The position numbers were made by a program, and so were the translations under genes. Shown in pieces: positions 21,201-31,725 of a DNA stretch of 35,574 nucleotides (within the stretch, counting starts at the first letter, position 1; each line of letters begins with the position of its first letter). The notes under the pieces were generated by a model, which saw only the letters and a program-made list of their open reading frames with translations, ran no database searches and was not told the origin of the DNA. The DNA is from Saccoglossus kowalevskii (Eukaryota; Hemichordata; Enteropneusta; Harrimaniidae), in assembly GCF_000003605.2 (NCBI RefSeq), contig NW_003124895.1, positions 316,254 to 351,827 on the forward strand. Reading direction: 5' to 3'.

Positions 21201-22145
21201 AAATGACAAAAATATTCATCAAAGTTAGATAATTGAATATATCATCATGAAATGAACAAATCTGAGATAGGTCCACTTGTAATGCATATACGCATAATAT
21301 CAAAGTAATTGACCTTGCGGTTTTAAACAAGAAGTCAAACATATCACTTTTTTACCAAAATGGCAAAAATACCTAAATTAGAGAATTGAATATATCATTA
21401 TGAAATGAGCGAATCTGAGAGAATTCCACCTGTAGTACCTATATGTATAATATCAAAGTAATCGGCCTATCGGTTTTCAACAAAAAGTCCAAAGTATCAC
21501 TTTTTACCAAAAATGACAAAAATATTCATCTAGATTAGAGAATTAAAGATATTTACATGAAATGAACAAATTTAAGTGAGATCTTATACATGACATACAC
21601 CTAGTATCAAAACATTTATTTAGGCTTGTAGTTTTCAAGAAGAAGTCAAAAAAATAAAAAGTTGATGTGGACGACAGACCACGACTAACAATCACTCATA
21701 TTATAAGCTCTGCTTGACAAAGTTGACAGCAGAGCTAAAAAATGAGAGCTGAACCCCACGGTCATGAATCCTTTCCAAAGAAAAATGTTGTTTAACCCTT
21801 TGAAGTGCCATCAGATATATCCTATCCATAATGCAGTGCAATTTTTTTCATATTTTGTAAAATGTCACTAAATTTCATCATCATTTTGGAACATATGAAC
21901 AGTTTCTGTAATTCCTTTTAGTTTTTGAACAAAAGGTTTGTCAATTTATCTCAACATTTTATATGAGAAGAAGTAGACTACAAAATCATTTTGTAGGTGG
22001 TCCCAAAAGTTGACAATGGTGCTCAAACAAATAATTTGAAATGGAATCAAATACTTACCACAATATTGATAGCAACAGCCACAATTATGAAACCCAGAAC
22101 TACCAAATATGCAGGTTTGCATGCAAATAGTATACCCCTGGATGC
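13132..22145 (-). CDS. NXPE family protein (filamin/neurexophilin-like plus PC-esterase), 5 exons, 5' end missing
   Basis: Minus-strand exons are 22145-22059, 20861-20650, 19670-19137, 14444-14392 and 13889-13132. Their phases (0, 2, 2, 1) all match and give 547 aa, the usual NXPE length. In order: a hydrophobic segment (residues ~12-30, LVVLGFIIVAVAINIV), a linker, TSP then a filamin/neurexophilin-like domain (GGDFFFAVMFN, AGRIIDYQNGTYSVYF), a bridge, and a PC-esterase domain with CLRGKDVYFFGDSTLR and a C-terminal DVYDMSLSHYTNNHVH. S357 of GDS with the late Asp and His would form an SGNH-type triad, so an active esterase or acyltransferase is possible; the substrate is unknown. Predicted type II Golgi or secretory membrane protein. 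There is no Met in the first exon, so an initiating exon upstream is missing. Convergent with the AT-hook/cGAS-like gene. Confidence 0.85.
14392..14444 (-). CDS. NXPE short bridging exon (53 nt)
   Basis: Acceptor TTTTTATACAG, donor TTAAAG|GTAAGACC. With the carried AG it reads SPYLMTKLASSPLKAIIK and hands phase 1 to the next exon. It is too short to be found by ORF length; it is supported because it fits both neighbouring phases and both splice sites are strong. Confidence 0.7.
14666..14956. mobile_element. MITE-like element, family A, copy 1
   Basis: 291 bp bounded by inverted repeats of ~32 bp: left AAGGGCGATAGTCGTCGCGC, right complement AAGGGCGGTAGTCGTCGCGC. The interior contains AAACAAATATGGTGATTTTG and TAATTAGTGCAA, shared with 18489-18745. 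It sits in the NXPE intron. A target-site duplication is not clear. Confidence 0.75.
16059..16131. other. Assembly gap (73 N)
   Basis: A run of 73 undetermined bases inside the NXPE intron. Open frames crossing it are meaningless. Confidence 1.
16505..17160 (-). pseudogene. 3' fragment of a LINE-type (non-LTR) reverse transcriptase ORF, frameshifted
   Basis: On the minus strand, an open stretch downstream of ~17160 reads SNATNLACLLELGRLPLVI and then MLKYWMRL. After a frame change near 17030 it continues ISPELGIQLDDAGVQNW, DRLIKRFKTVAENS and finally LTKLRISAHTLQIEMGRYK, with C-x2-C and H-x4-C ligands (CKVCEVEDEKHFLLKC) before a stop at 16505. This C-terminal zinc-binding pattern is common in non-LTR retroelement polyproteins of marine invertebrates. 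The reverse-transcriptase core is absent, so this is a dead 5'-truncated copy. It sits inside the 4.7-kb NXPE intron. Confidence 0.7.
17165..18488. other. NXPE intron, no gene
   Basis: Contains a YY1-like CCAAGATGGCG at about 17471-17481 followed by a 6-codon ATG frame, and a poly(A) run near 18238-18259. No coding frame over 60 codons. Confidence 0.4.
18489..18745. mobile_element. MITE-like element, family A, copy 2
   Basis: 257 bp, diverged copy of 14666-14956 in the same orientation, with ends AAGGGCAGTGGTCGTTGCGC and (complement) AAGGGCATTGGTCGTCAAGC. It shares AAACAAAGATGGCGATTTTG and TAATTAGTGCAA. Same NXPE intron. Confidence 0.7.
19137..19670 (-). CDS. NXPE exon: filamin/neurexophilin-like domain
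   Basis: Acceptor TTGTCAACAG, donor GAAAG|GTAAGTTA; 534 nt, phase 2 at both ends. It opens FWLVSNADEVVHVVIEAYD and includes KGIKRQVGGDFFFAVMF, GRIIDYQNGTYSVYFYEAW and Cys-rich stretches (EQCINWFG, SCYISSK, CEKPKNLSCETL), all typical of NXPE proteins. Possible N-glycosylation sites include NGT, NLS and NLSIS. The stop seen at 19133-19135 is intronic. Confidence 0.85.
19671..20649. other. NXPE intron (979 nt)
   Basis: Between the linker exon and the filamin-like exon. It includes a C-homopolymer (nine to ten C, near 20540) flanked by inverted ACTGTTAACAGTCC-type sequence and GGACTGTCAACAGT. No gene. Confidence 0.55.
20650..20861 (-). CDS. NXPE exon: juxtamembrane linker and TSP motif
   Basis: Acceptor CTTTTGTAG, donor TCTAG|GTATGA. 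It enters in phase 0 and leaves in phase 2, with 70 codons from VYKISETDMKVTV to MTSPRKS. The TSP just before the next exon matches the position of the TSP motif that starts the filamin-like domain in NXPE proteins. Confidence 0.75.
21012..21736 (+). mobile_element. Tandem-core repeat element, copy 3 (in NXPE intron)
   Basis: This is the clearest copy. It opens AAGCAGCCTCTCGGCTGAGA (small AGCC/GGCT hairpin), followed by four core units whose AATGAAC/AATGAGC anchors lie at 21094, 21251, 21404 and 21561 (period ~155 nt). It closes with a perfect 8-bp hairpin (AGCTCTGC 21706-21713, GCAGAGCT 21729-21736). No protein is encoded, so it would be non-autonomous. Confidence 0.75.
22059..22145 (-). CDS. 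NXPE exon: transmembrane segment
   Basis: Acceptor TATTTACTCAG ends at 22146 and donor ATTGTG|GTAAGTAT begins at 22058. The 87 nt read RGILFACKPAYLVVLGF then IIVAVAINIV in the frame that joins the next exon in phase 0. A longer open frame here (21946-22245) is in a different frame and does not splice sensibly. The frame is closed by TGA upstream, so the start codon lies in an unseen exon; a weak candidate near 23063 (ATG TCA TTT TTC ACG|GTACAT) is not convincing. Confidence 0.65.
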
Positions 22146-23032
22146 CTGAGTAAATACAAAATGTTTGGTGCAGTAAAAAAAAAGTCATAACAATAAAAGT
22201 TGTCAATGGGAACACCGTCAATAATGACAAATTATAAGACTGCATACATAGTGAGCCATGTTGAATATGGCAGTAGTAATTAAATACTCAGTTGTACGTC
22301 CTTGTGTTCATACATGTAGTTCTTGGCTTATTTTCATTATAATAATGAACGCAAATTTATAGCCCACTAGATTTCAACAATTCGGTCCCCATGGTGGTTG
22401 AATTTAATTATTGACGATTTAAAAAAAATATGCAGGTCGTCATTCAGTGACCAAACAAAATCTGGCTGACAACAAAGCTTCCTGTATTGTCAGCTCTTGG
22501 TGGCGCTTTTCTACCCACAATTCAAAACTTTGAAAATGTTATTATTTGTCATATTTAATTTTTGTCAATAATTGTTATAAAACAGCAATCGACGATCGCT
22601 TCATATCAGATCCACAAAGTTTGCAACCTAATGATGTAACTGAAAGCGAACGCATTTGTTTTATTTATACTCCGTTTTATAACAACACTAACTACCAATA
22701 TATACTGTGTGGTCACGCTACTCATTTATTAACCAATAGTTACAAATAAAAGTATCACTGTTATACATATAAACAAAGCACTACATCTTGAAAAAAGAAA
22801 TACCATTTATAGAAACAAATTTCCTTGCAGTAAAAAAACTATTTATGTGGCTTAAAAAAAACTCTGGAAAAGTGTTAGGCCATTTTTCATTTTAGAGGTA
22901 CAGTTGCTAAAACCATGCCGGCTGTTCATAACAAGATTAAACAACAAAAATGTTGATGTTGTTTGCCCAGTAGTAGCTCGTAGACTGATTCCTCCAGCCT
23001 GTTATAGCGCCCTCTAGTGACAAAAACAATAA

Positions 23033-23230
23033 TTACTCCCTATACCATGTACCGTGAAAAATGACATTGTTAGGGAATTAGACGATAATATTACAGGGGA
23101 CATTGTTTCTGATGTTGAAAAGGCTGGGAAGTCAGAGTCTGTTGCCAAATTTGATCCAAGACGACCATGGAATGTTGATCCAAATAGCAGTCAGAGTGGG
23201 AGAAAATTTAAACTGCATTGGTCAAAGTAA
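23033..23230 (+). pseudogene. Short protein-like open frame, no start codon
   Basis: 66 codons open from just after TAA (23030-23032) to TAA (23228-23230), containing NDIVRELDDNITGDIVSDV then EKAGKSESVAKFDPRRPW and GRKFKLHWSK. The hydrophilic, well-mixed composition is unlike the surrounding AT-rich noise, and there is no Met. It could be the last exon of an unseen gene, or a fragment left by retroposition or a transposon. No family recognised. Confidence 0.3.
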
Positions 23231-23535
23231 TTTTCATGAGTAAAATACAACAAGGACGAAAAACGTATGTTTCATATATACTGTAGCACACATCCTAATA
23301 AAGATGAGAGTACATAATTGAATTGGCATGATGTCACATGATTACTGTCTTTTACGTCATGTATGCTCAAATAACTATCTTAAAAAAACACAAATTTCTT
23401 ATTCTGTGTAGTTAATTAGGTATTTGTAAAAAAAAAAAATCTGGAGACCAACAGTTTTGTACTTGGCTGCAAATTTTTTTATAACTTGAAGTTGGGTGCC
23501 AATCGCTGCTTAGAAAAAAATGTAACTATGAGGGC

Positions 23536-23539
<4 letters not shown>

Positions 23540-23573
<34 letters not shown>
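23540..23573. repeat. (AT)n microsatellite
   Basis: Uninterrupted TA dinucleotides for about 33 nt. Confidence 0.95.
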
Positions 23574-23579
<6 letters not shown>

Positions 23580-24804
23580 CTTTTCTGACTTGCAATGTTT
23601 AACAGGTGGATATGCAAACTATTATAGATATAGGTTTGTACCAGATGGTAACAGCAACAATCATCAAAAAGGGTAAGATTCAAGTGTCCCTGACAACCAC
23701 GCTAATGCCCATGGCAACAACCCAAAAAACATAGTTGAATTCTGGTAATCTTGCCCTTTGTTATATAATAGTATTCCTGTTATCATAGTTTATTTCAGAT
23801 CATAAAAAATTCATAACAAAAAAAAAATACAAGTCAAAAAATCCTTTTCTCCCATAATTTCCATATTAAACTCTGGGAATGAATTGAAATGTACAATGTT
23901 GTTGTTACAATGGGGTTAGATGAAAGGTGCAGTCTACTCATAAAGCTAAATGTCTTTTTCGGAAGAATTTCATCAAAAGATCTAATATAGAGCTTAACAA
24001 ACCCTGCCCTATTACTCTGTACAACAGAATGTGAATACCCAGATAATTTACGAAACTCATGTGAGTGTGCTCTCTTAATAGAGATAAAAATATGCAGTTG
24101 GAATGTTCAATTGTTGTATGTGTTCAATAAAGCAAATCATTTGAGAAGAATATAAACATAATTCCACTATACTGATTATTAAAAAAAAAACATTTTGACA
24201 CGTTATACTTAAAACCTTATACTTGAAATATTCAGTTTGTCCTTGAGTGTGTCTCTGGCAACCACTGACATGAGTGTACGCCACATTTTGTTCACATCTC
24301 ATTTACATACTAAACAACATATAATTAATCAGCTCAGTTGCGTCACTCCCACCTTCACTCTAGTTAGGTGGTATCATCGGGAAAAAATTCCAAGCCCACC
24401 GTTGCCATGGTAACAGCCCAAAATGATTTTTTGAATACTTTTGCGCAGAATGTATCACTTTCTACCAATCTTATAATAGCACTTTTCAAATAATCATGCT
24501 TTTTATTTGGGGTTAGTTGCGCATCAAAGCCGACCACCAGCGCCGACTTTGTTACACTGTATCAACGTAAATGCTGTGTTCTATCAAAGAATCTAGAAAA
24601 TACAATCGCAAAACGATCGGATCGAAATAAAACGTTTGTCATCGAAATCTAGGTTAAAGATCAATTTGCGTGAATATAATAATGATGACATCACTAGTAA
24701 TAAAGTGAAGTGACCTCTCAAGAATGAATGCTCTTTGCGTATATGGGGGCGGATTTAGTTTTCTTTTTTTTTTGATGTCTGATTGCCCTAAATGCTCCAC
24801 GACC

Positions 24805-25035
24805 TTTTCGCCACCGATTCCCGCTTTTCATCACAAACTAGTCCCGTTTATAGTCTGCCCTTTCTTTCAGTGAATTGGAACAAAAATATCCAATTAATTT
24901 TAGTAGAAACTGAAAATTGACTCAAATTTTATCTGTTGGCTCCAAAGTCAGGCTTCATTTCCAGAAACATTGAAGAATATATAAGAAAAATGTGCAGAAC
25001 AATTTGGGCAAGATTGCCTGGTGGTGAAAAGCTTA
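24805..25035 (-). repeat. Dispersed repeat, inverted copy of 1196-1425
   Basis: Its reverse complement aligns with 1196-1425, including CCAGAAACATTGAAGAAT and the AAAATTGACTCAAATTTT block. Confidence 0.65.
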
Positions 25036-26356
25036 AAACTACTTTCACATCCAAACGATAAGATTTGATTGCTCCCAAAGCAACGTGGATTGCCTAACTA
25101 GACGCCTTTTCCCCATTCGACAACGAGTTCGTGCTTCTGATAGAAATTAAATTAAAAGAGACAACATCCATGTATTACCGTATACAATGTATTGATTCCG
25201 TTTAAATTTATAAATATTCCTGTTTATACATAATGTATAACATACATAACTGTTTTTGGCTTCAGTGTATTACAATGGCGATCCACCTTTTGATAAAACA
25301 TTTCATTTGTTATTACTGTCTTCAAGAAAATTGAGGTTTTCGAAATGGCTGCCAAAACCACTCACCACAATCCTACCCAAGCATTATAATGCGGGATTTA
25401 TTTACTCAGTGTCCGGGAAACTTCAAAATGCAATACCATAGTGAAAAAATCGTGCAATCCAAACGTCTAGTATCGTGGAGAACATGATTGTTGGTGTGTT
25501 ACGTAGTGGATCTAAAAATATGCTGTTTTCAGGGGTTAAAGGTTAATATTTCGAGGGTTCAATAATCTTATTTATTGTATGTATTGTTTTATAATTTAAT
25601 ATTGTATTTATAATTTTCTAATTAACTTCTCAAATGACGTAATACAGTATTACGTAATGTGATTATCATTCCAACAAAAAGCAAAGAAAAGATGCACTGG
25701 CGATTTTTTTTATTTATAACTGCCGTTAAAGTCTTTGAACCCACTAAAGTTCCCTATAATTTAAAAGGTTTAGTAGGCGCTTCTTCTAGTAAGTGTGTAC
25801 CGTGTGGCTGCGTGCCTTTTTAAAGTGAACATGTGTCCTGTGTATCATCGGTTGGCATACACACTAAAATACAAGCTAAATACGACAGTTGAGTAACAAA
25901 ACATCATTATAGTCTACACACAGTATCCAACTTTTACGCGCTGCACAATGTCTATAGTTACTATAATACCTCATTTCTTTTTTTAGTGGGAAAGGTGTTA
26001 TTAAGAAGCTTACTGTTGTTTACGTTGCAATGTGGAGTTATGATTATGTCAATAAAAACATAAACACATTTGTTGATGATTTATTGTAAACGACAATAAC
26101 GATCAAATTGTAAATGTAAAAGTATGCAGAAATAATGTAGAAAAAGTATGCAGTGAAAATACAAAAAAGATAGACCATATTATACTTTCATGTTGAATTT
26201 TCTTCTTTGACCATTCACAAAGAAAAAAGGTAAAAGAATAGAATCATTGCAAAAGTGCCGTCTAGTATATAAGTAAACGAATTACCATAGTTGACGGGAC
26301 ACTGCATTTTTTTACCATATAATTATCAATAAAAGTATCAATATTAAGGAGTTGTC
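25036..26356. other. Intergenic, nothing recognised
   Basis: AT-rich. A 61-codon frame at 25256-25441 has no supporting features. Confidence 0.45.
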
Positions 26357-26554
26357 TAATATCGGATAATTACATTTTGTCTTGACTACTAGAGGTATTA
26401 AATTATTCCAACTTCTGATAATTAAGGATATTAAGATTCTACGTCTCTATCGGAGAGTTACTGATCTAAGAACAGAAGAACTTCAAAACGAACAATCGTT
26501 ATTATCGATCTAACTACGATTTTTACACAGAATTATTGAAATTATCCGATATTA
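26357..26554. repeat. Region bounded by a perfect 15-bp inverted repeat
   Basis: TAATATCGGATAATT (26357-26371) is the exact complement of 26540-26554. The interior is rich in ATCGAT, TATCGG and GATCTAA words that recur to ~26640, suggesting a decayed palindromic repeat. Confidence 0.45.
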
Positions 26555-27595
26555 CAGGAGAATTACTGTCTCAAGAAACGTTGGACCAAATAGTAGCCAT
26601 CCCATCGATCTAAATAACGATGTAATCACGATTTTAGATAAAATGAAATTTTAATGAGAATTAATGTTTGTATATTTGACGTAACTAACAGAAAATGGAA
26701 GAATGCAATGTCGCGCCTTCCACGCATTCTAATATGACGAATTTCGTACAGTTACATTAATCAATATATTGTTGGAATAAATGCGAGTTAGACTTTTACC
26801 ACACAGGAAAGGAACACAATGTTTATCTGTGTTGCAGTCTTTATATGATGATGTGTATTTACTCATATATATATTATAAAACCTTTAAAACATTGTAGGT
26901 CTCATGCCACTAATCAACCAATGATTTGAATTTAATTTAATCAGGGATGTGTAATATGAGTATTTTATATCTATATCATAAAATTGTTTCTTTGAACTAC
27001 TTTTCACATAGGATGTGATTAAGCTTTTTATGTTGAGCAAATTCCATGTGTGGCCATGGTAAATCAAACCACTGTTGTGTTTTGGTATATCCAAGGTTGC
27101 CCGTCACAGGTCTCCGACCTAAATGCAGATACCGTGGAATTGTTTTTAATTAATTGGAGAAATAATGAGCTGATGAATTGAGACTTTTCATTCAGTAAAA
27201 TTTTGTTTTATATAATTATAGTGATAAACTACCTTAAATTGTCATAATTCTATGTATTATTTTTAGAAATTAATTAAAATTACTAATCATGCCAAATGTT
27301 GGTCTGTACTTGTATGTGGAGAATGAGAACATTATACTTACAGTACTGCATCTAATAATCAGGCTTATATTGACTGCCTACCATCCAATTTGGTGTTATG
27401 CTGGGTGTGTATGTTGCCAATTCCTACAACTAATTGTCTGGGTATAGGGCGCCACCAAGTGGTAGATTTTGATAAATAACTTCCAGGGTTCAAATTTTGG
27501 GATTATTTTTTGTTTGCATGGGAAATCACTCGACTAATGATATTCCATCATATATAAGATCAACAGAAACTGTATTAAACCTTCTTATTTCGCTT

Positions 27596-27944
27596 AAGGT
27601 ATCATGCCACTAATCAGCCAATGGCTGCTCGTAGCAAGAACCAATGACATTTTTTAAATATTTTTTTCCTCAGGTGCTCCCTGTTTGAGGGCGTGATCAC
27701 TCGGGTCAAAGGTGAGACCAACACGTGGTCTTTTATTTACTACTTGGCGACTGTGTACCTGTGAGTTTATTCTGTGTGTATTTGAATGTTCTAATCTTGG
27801 TGTTTTTCCAGTGATTTCTCTAGGTGCAATCCAAATACAGTAGGTGTGTCTTGTTTACCTGAGATTTGCAAGAGTTTTCATATGGCAATCTCGTCATATG
27901 TTAACATTGTCGTCTATGGAAATTAAATTAGTGGTATGAGCCCT
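27596..27944. mobile_element. MITE-like element with TCATGCCACTAAT ends
   Basis: The left end AAGGTATCATGCCACTAATC (27596-27615) is complementary to the right end ATTAGTGGTATGAGCCC (27927-27943), with a few mismatches, enclosing ~345 bp. A lone copy of the left end (TCTCATGCCACTAATCAACC) lies at 26899. Confidence 0.5.
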
Positions 27945-28844
27945 GTAGCATTTTCGGACTATTTTAAGATTAATGACCAACACCTGTATTTGATACCAAA
28001 CATGTGCAGCTAGGTGCAGAATTAAAACACCTATAGTTTTAAAACTCTTGTGAGTTTGAGGGTAAAATACTGAAAAAAAATATTTTTCAACCGAAACGTA
28101 CATTTTTGACAGTCAAATTTTAAACAACTTTTGAAAGTTTGTAGTTTCTGATGGCTAGTGAAAAAGGTGAAGCTCTATATCCATACAGTGAATACTACAT
28201 ATAGCAAAAAAAAAGGTATATGGAATGCACTTTGTCCTATGTTGCTCCATGTTTACCGTGGAATGTCTGGGTCATATGCTTTCTGCAGAATCTCGTAATG
28301 AACAAATTAGTGCATGATGTATTTCTGATTTGCCAGTTAAAAAAAAACTGGTTTTACTGAATGAATGGCGTTTGAAACACTTGGCCATTAAAGATTCATT
28401 TCACACCAAAGATAGCTTTACTGGATAATGAATTACTGACGCCGAGATTTGTGGACGATGTAATAGCAGATTTTATTCACAATTACAGCACCAGACCATG
28501 ACTACTATGGTTTACACAATATCGATTAAATCACTTCTAATGCAATTTCTTTTTATTTTTATGTGGGTTTAATATTTCTTCTTCATCAGAAAAAAAACAC
28601 GTTAGGACTTCTTTTCTGGGGTAATAGATTTGCCAGCAGATGAGATGTTATATGTTCATTTTGTGTTTACATGACTTTGTTCCCTTTAGAAAGCATTTCT
28701 AAATTCGATTTCAGTAGCCTGTTTGACAATAGTTATCATGAACTGTATACAACCCCCAATTCCTTATGTTTTTAGGGGGTCAGTGGGAGGTTCTCTGTAG
28801 ATCATACACAGTAGGGATACACAATTAAAGGCCACAATTAAAGC

Positions 28845-28972
28845 GAGAGGGTCGTCACCTGCGCACGTGCGGGAATTGAGTCCCAAGCGACGATAACAAC
28901 ACACGCTAAAAACGCAAAGGCTCGTGGGTAGACGCTTGTTTGTAAACAACGACGCGCTATGGCCATCCAATT
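28845..28972. mobile_element. MITE-like element, family B, copy 2, right end lost
   Basis: It shares the left end (GAGAGGGTCGTCACCTGCGC) and interior with 9846-9982 in the same orientation up to the ATGGCCATC segment, after which the right inverted repeat is missing. Confidence 0.6.
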
Positions 28973-29167
28973 GCTTACCTGGGGTGGATTTCTTGTGGCA
29001 GTCATTTTCATAAGCGTCAAATATCGTCATAAATGTCATCAAGCTGCAAAAATAAAAATCGAAGACTGAGTTAGTATAAATCTACCCAAGCGCAATAAAG
29101 AAAGTGCATTGACGATGATAAATATGAGTATGGAAATATTACATATGTACCGGTTGCTGTAATAATA

Positions 29168-29302
29168 ACAGAACCCCACACCCTCCCCGTGGCTTTCGTT
29201 GCGTCGCTTCGCTCGTGAAAGTACGGCCGCAGGATACCCGAATCACTCGTGAAAATAACTTCCATACGCAACGAAAGCCACGGGGAGGGTGTGGGGTTCT
29301 GT
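29168..29302. mobile_element. 135-bp element with perfect 37-bp inverted arms
   Basis: Arms 29168-29204 (starting ACAGAACCCCACACCCTCCC) and 29266-29302 are exact reverse complements around a 61-nt GC-rich spacer containing CTCGTGAAA twice. ATAATA at 29162-29167 and 29304-29309 could be a target-site duplication. Perfect arms in an otherwise decayed landscape indicate recent insertion or a selected structure. Confidence 0.75.
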
Positions 29303-29309
29303 CATAATA

Positions 29310-31560
29310 TTTACATACAGTGATTATTAATTTTTCCAAATATTTTGATGACCTTTTTTTTCTCTAGAATAAAAGGTCAAATGTACACGATTTTCAATTT
29401 GCTCCAGGTATTCATCATTCTTGTTAAAGTATGTACAAATATGTACGTTTATTTGTCGAAAGGTGTCAAACTCATTTACAGAATTTAGAAATTAAAAGAA
29501 ATATCTGAAACACTGAAAGGAACTAATGCACCTAAATATCTTTAAAATCTGGACAGCAGCAGTATATACCAACAATATAGTGCTGTGAACAGGATTGCAA
29601 CATCCGAGTCTAGTCACTAGAATTTATTAAAAATACTCTGGGTGCAGTCGTATATATATTTTTGTTTCGGTGTCACGGAACAGGAGATGATAAATTTAGA
29701 GCAATTATGGAAAAAAAAATATAACATTAAAAAAAAACATCCATTTTATTGAGAGGAAAAAACTACTGGTATAGCAACATTATTCTTGAAACAAATTGAA
29801 CACAAATTAAATTTGCAATTAGTCTACCATCTCCAACACAGACTTTTAGATTATTAAACTTGAAACAAGTTTGAGAGTCCATGTGCTGGACATTTTACAA
29901 TTATTACAATTGGAATACATTTGATGCAAAATATTTTTTTTAAAAAGCTGAGATAGAATGAACAACTACTGAGACTACTAGACATTATACACGTATAGTT
30001 CCAACTTTGATTTATTAGTTAATGTAAGGTCAAGACCCACATGACGTCACATTTTAATGTTACCCATTGCAACTATCGTTGCATGATCAGATCCTTATCT
30101 AATTATGCAGTACAAACTAAATCAAAGAGAGAAGTTGGTTATTCAACAAATATATTCATCTTAAAGTTAAATAAAAGAATGTTTGTGAGTCTTGGTTCAA
30201 TGTACTATTTACTTCAAGAAATTCGCAATCAACAACCATTAAGGTTATACCAACATTCATTCAAGTGAAAAGACTGTAAACTTCACCAAAGTTATAGATG
30301 CACTTTAAGTATCAGAAGAATTCACACTTACCTTTCAATTGCTCAGAACTGCATGGGACAAGCCTGGAAGGCAAGAACAAATCTATATCTGGTGTTCTCT
30401 ATGCATCTAGCCATTAACTGAAAATGTCTGCCAATTTAATGACCTTAGGAGTATAATGTTATAAAGCTCATAACATCTCACACTTTGTATCTCAGTTCAA
30501 ATTGAAATTGATACTGCGTTAGACAAAAATGTTTACAAATAAATCTTAGTGAGTATTTTCCGTCACTGTGCTGCGTACATTCCTCATTACAAATTATTAT
30601 GACTTGAGGTCTTCTTGCTGCAGCAAACATGTCCGTGACATGAAAGTGATTTTTTTGTGGTTTCTTGCGAACATGTTGCGCACTATTAAACCAGTTTTCC
30701 CATTTTGTCGCTATGCTGTGCGCATTTCTCTTTGATATTACCAGTGCGCAGCAAGTAAAAACACACACAATATACTATCGTTAGTATGTGGCGCATTTAC
30801 TGTGCATATGCCGCGCACAGTAAATGTCCATAAAGATCACTCAGTCATTAGCACATGATGCCAAACGGCGTCAGATTAAACCTCATGGGTTATAAAACTA
30901 AAATTTCAGACACTCCGCACACCGTCGACAAAATGGAATGAACTATGATATAATAACCTGCTACAGACTCACCAGCTTGTCATTAAATGAAGCCCCATCA
31001 TCGGAACAGATGGTTGCAATACACTCGTGAAGAAAAAATGTGTTGATTGACCTGCCTTAAACATGTCAGGAAGTTCATCAAAATCTTGATTTTATGAAAT
31101 ATATTTCTTTTACGGACCGATAGCGTAAATTAAGTCAGTCACGCCACGCCCAGTACTGTTGAAAACAACAAGCTTTCATGAAAAAGGTTACTAGCCCTGG
31201 GCATCGAAAGTGTAACCAGATATGATACACTCTAGCTCATTTACACTATACATGCTTATGGAATATAATATGTAATATAAATATTTGTATTCATTGTCGT
31301 ATATACAGCTTTTATGTATAAAATATATTTTGATGAGAATGGCAGTATACGGTGTGGGAAAGAGAATGATATGACCAGCCAAGCCCGGGTGCTGTCAGTA
31401 AATTCAAGTATATGTATCCATAGATACAAAAGTGCATGCACGTTGTTCCAGTCTCAGTATGTAATGTGAGTATTTCTGACAGACTGATGACCTAAAAGGT
31501 CAGACTAAGCCTAACCTTTGCTTTATGTATACGTCGTGTACAATACTTAAAATAATTTAT
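29310..31560. other. Intergenic, nothing coding recognised
   Basis: A perfect 12-bp inverted repeat (CATTTACTGTGC at 30794-30805, GCACAGTAAATG at 30815-30826) is the only notable structure. The 75- and 96-codon frames (30041-30268 plus, 30478-30768 minus) lack any recognisable motif. Confidence 0.45.
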
Positions 31561-31599
31561 TTTAGCTGGAATTAATTGTCGCTGAAAAGACTTTTGGGG

Positions 31600-31725
31600 T
31601 GTTTTGTATTTATTTTCACTGATTTTTTCCAAGTTGAATGTAAAATGATTTTATTTTCACTGAATCATTCCTTCAGCGAAAATAGCGAAAATCAATTCCA
31701 AGCAAAAATAAAATATTTTATAGTA
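31600..31725 (+). repeat. Duplicated non-coding block, copy 1
   Basis: Shares TTATTTTCACTGATTTTT, AGTTGAATGTA, TTTTCACTGAATCATTCCTT, AGCGAAAAT and AATTCCAAG with 31985-32115. Confidence 0.65.

Larger units (their letters stand above)
22146..24804. other. Intergenic, 5' side of the NXPE gene
   Basis: Apart from the short frame at 23033-23230 and the AT microsatellite, nothing is recognised. The missing NXPE start exon should lie here or beyond. GCGCCCTCTAGTG near 23007 resembles short motifs elsewhere in the window (11201, 34440) that may be repeat ends. Confidence 0.4.

Noticed and set aside
21946-22245. 99-codon hydrophobic frame as the NXPE first exon
   Set aside because: It is in a different frame from the one that carries the membrane segment and joins the next exon; the 87-nt spliced exon fits better.
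28764-29339. Several minus frames of 60-92 codons
   Set aside because: They are translations of the MITE at 28845 and of the perfect inverted repeat at 29168-29302.
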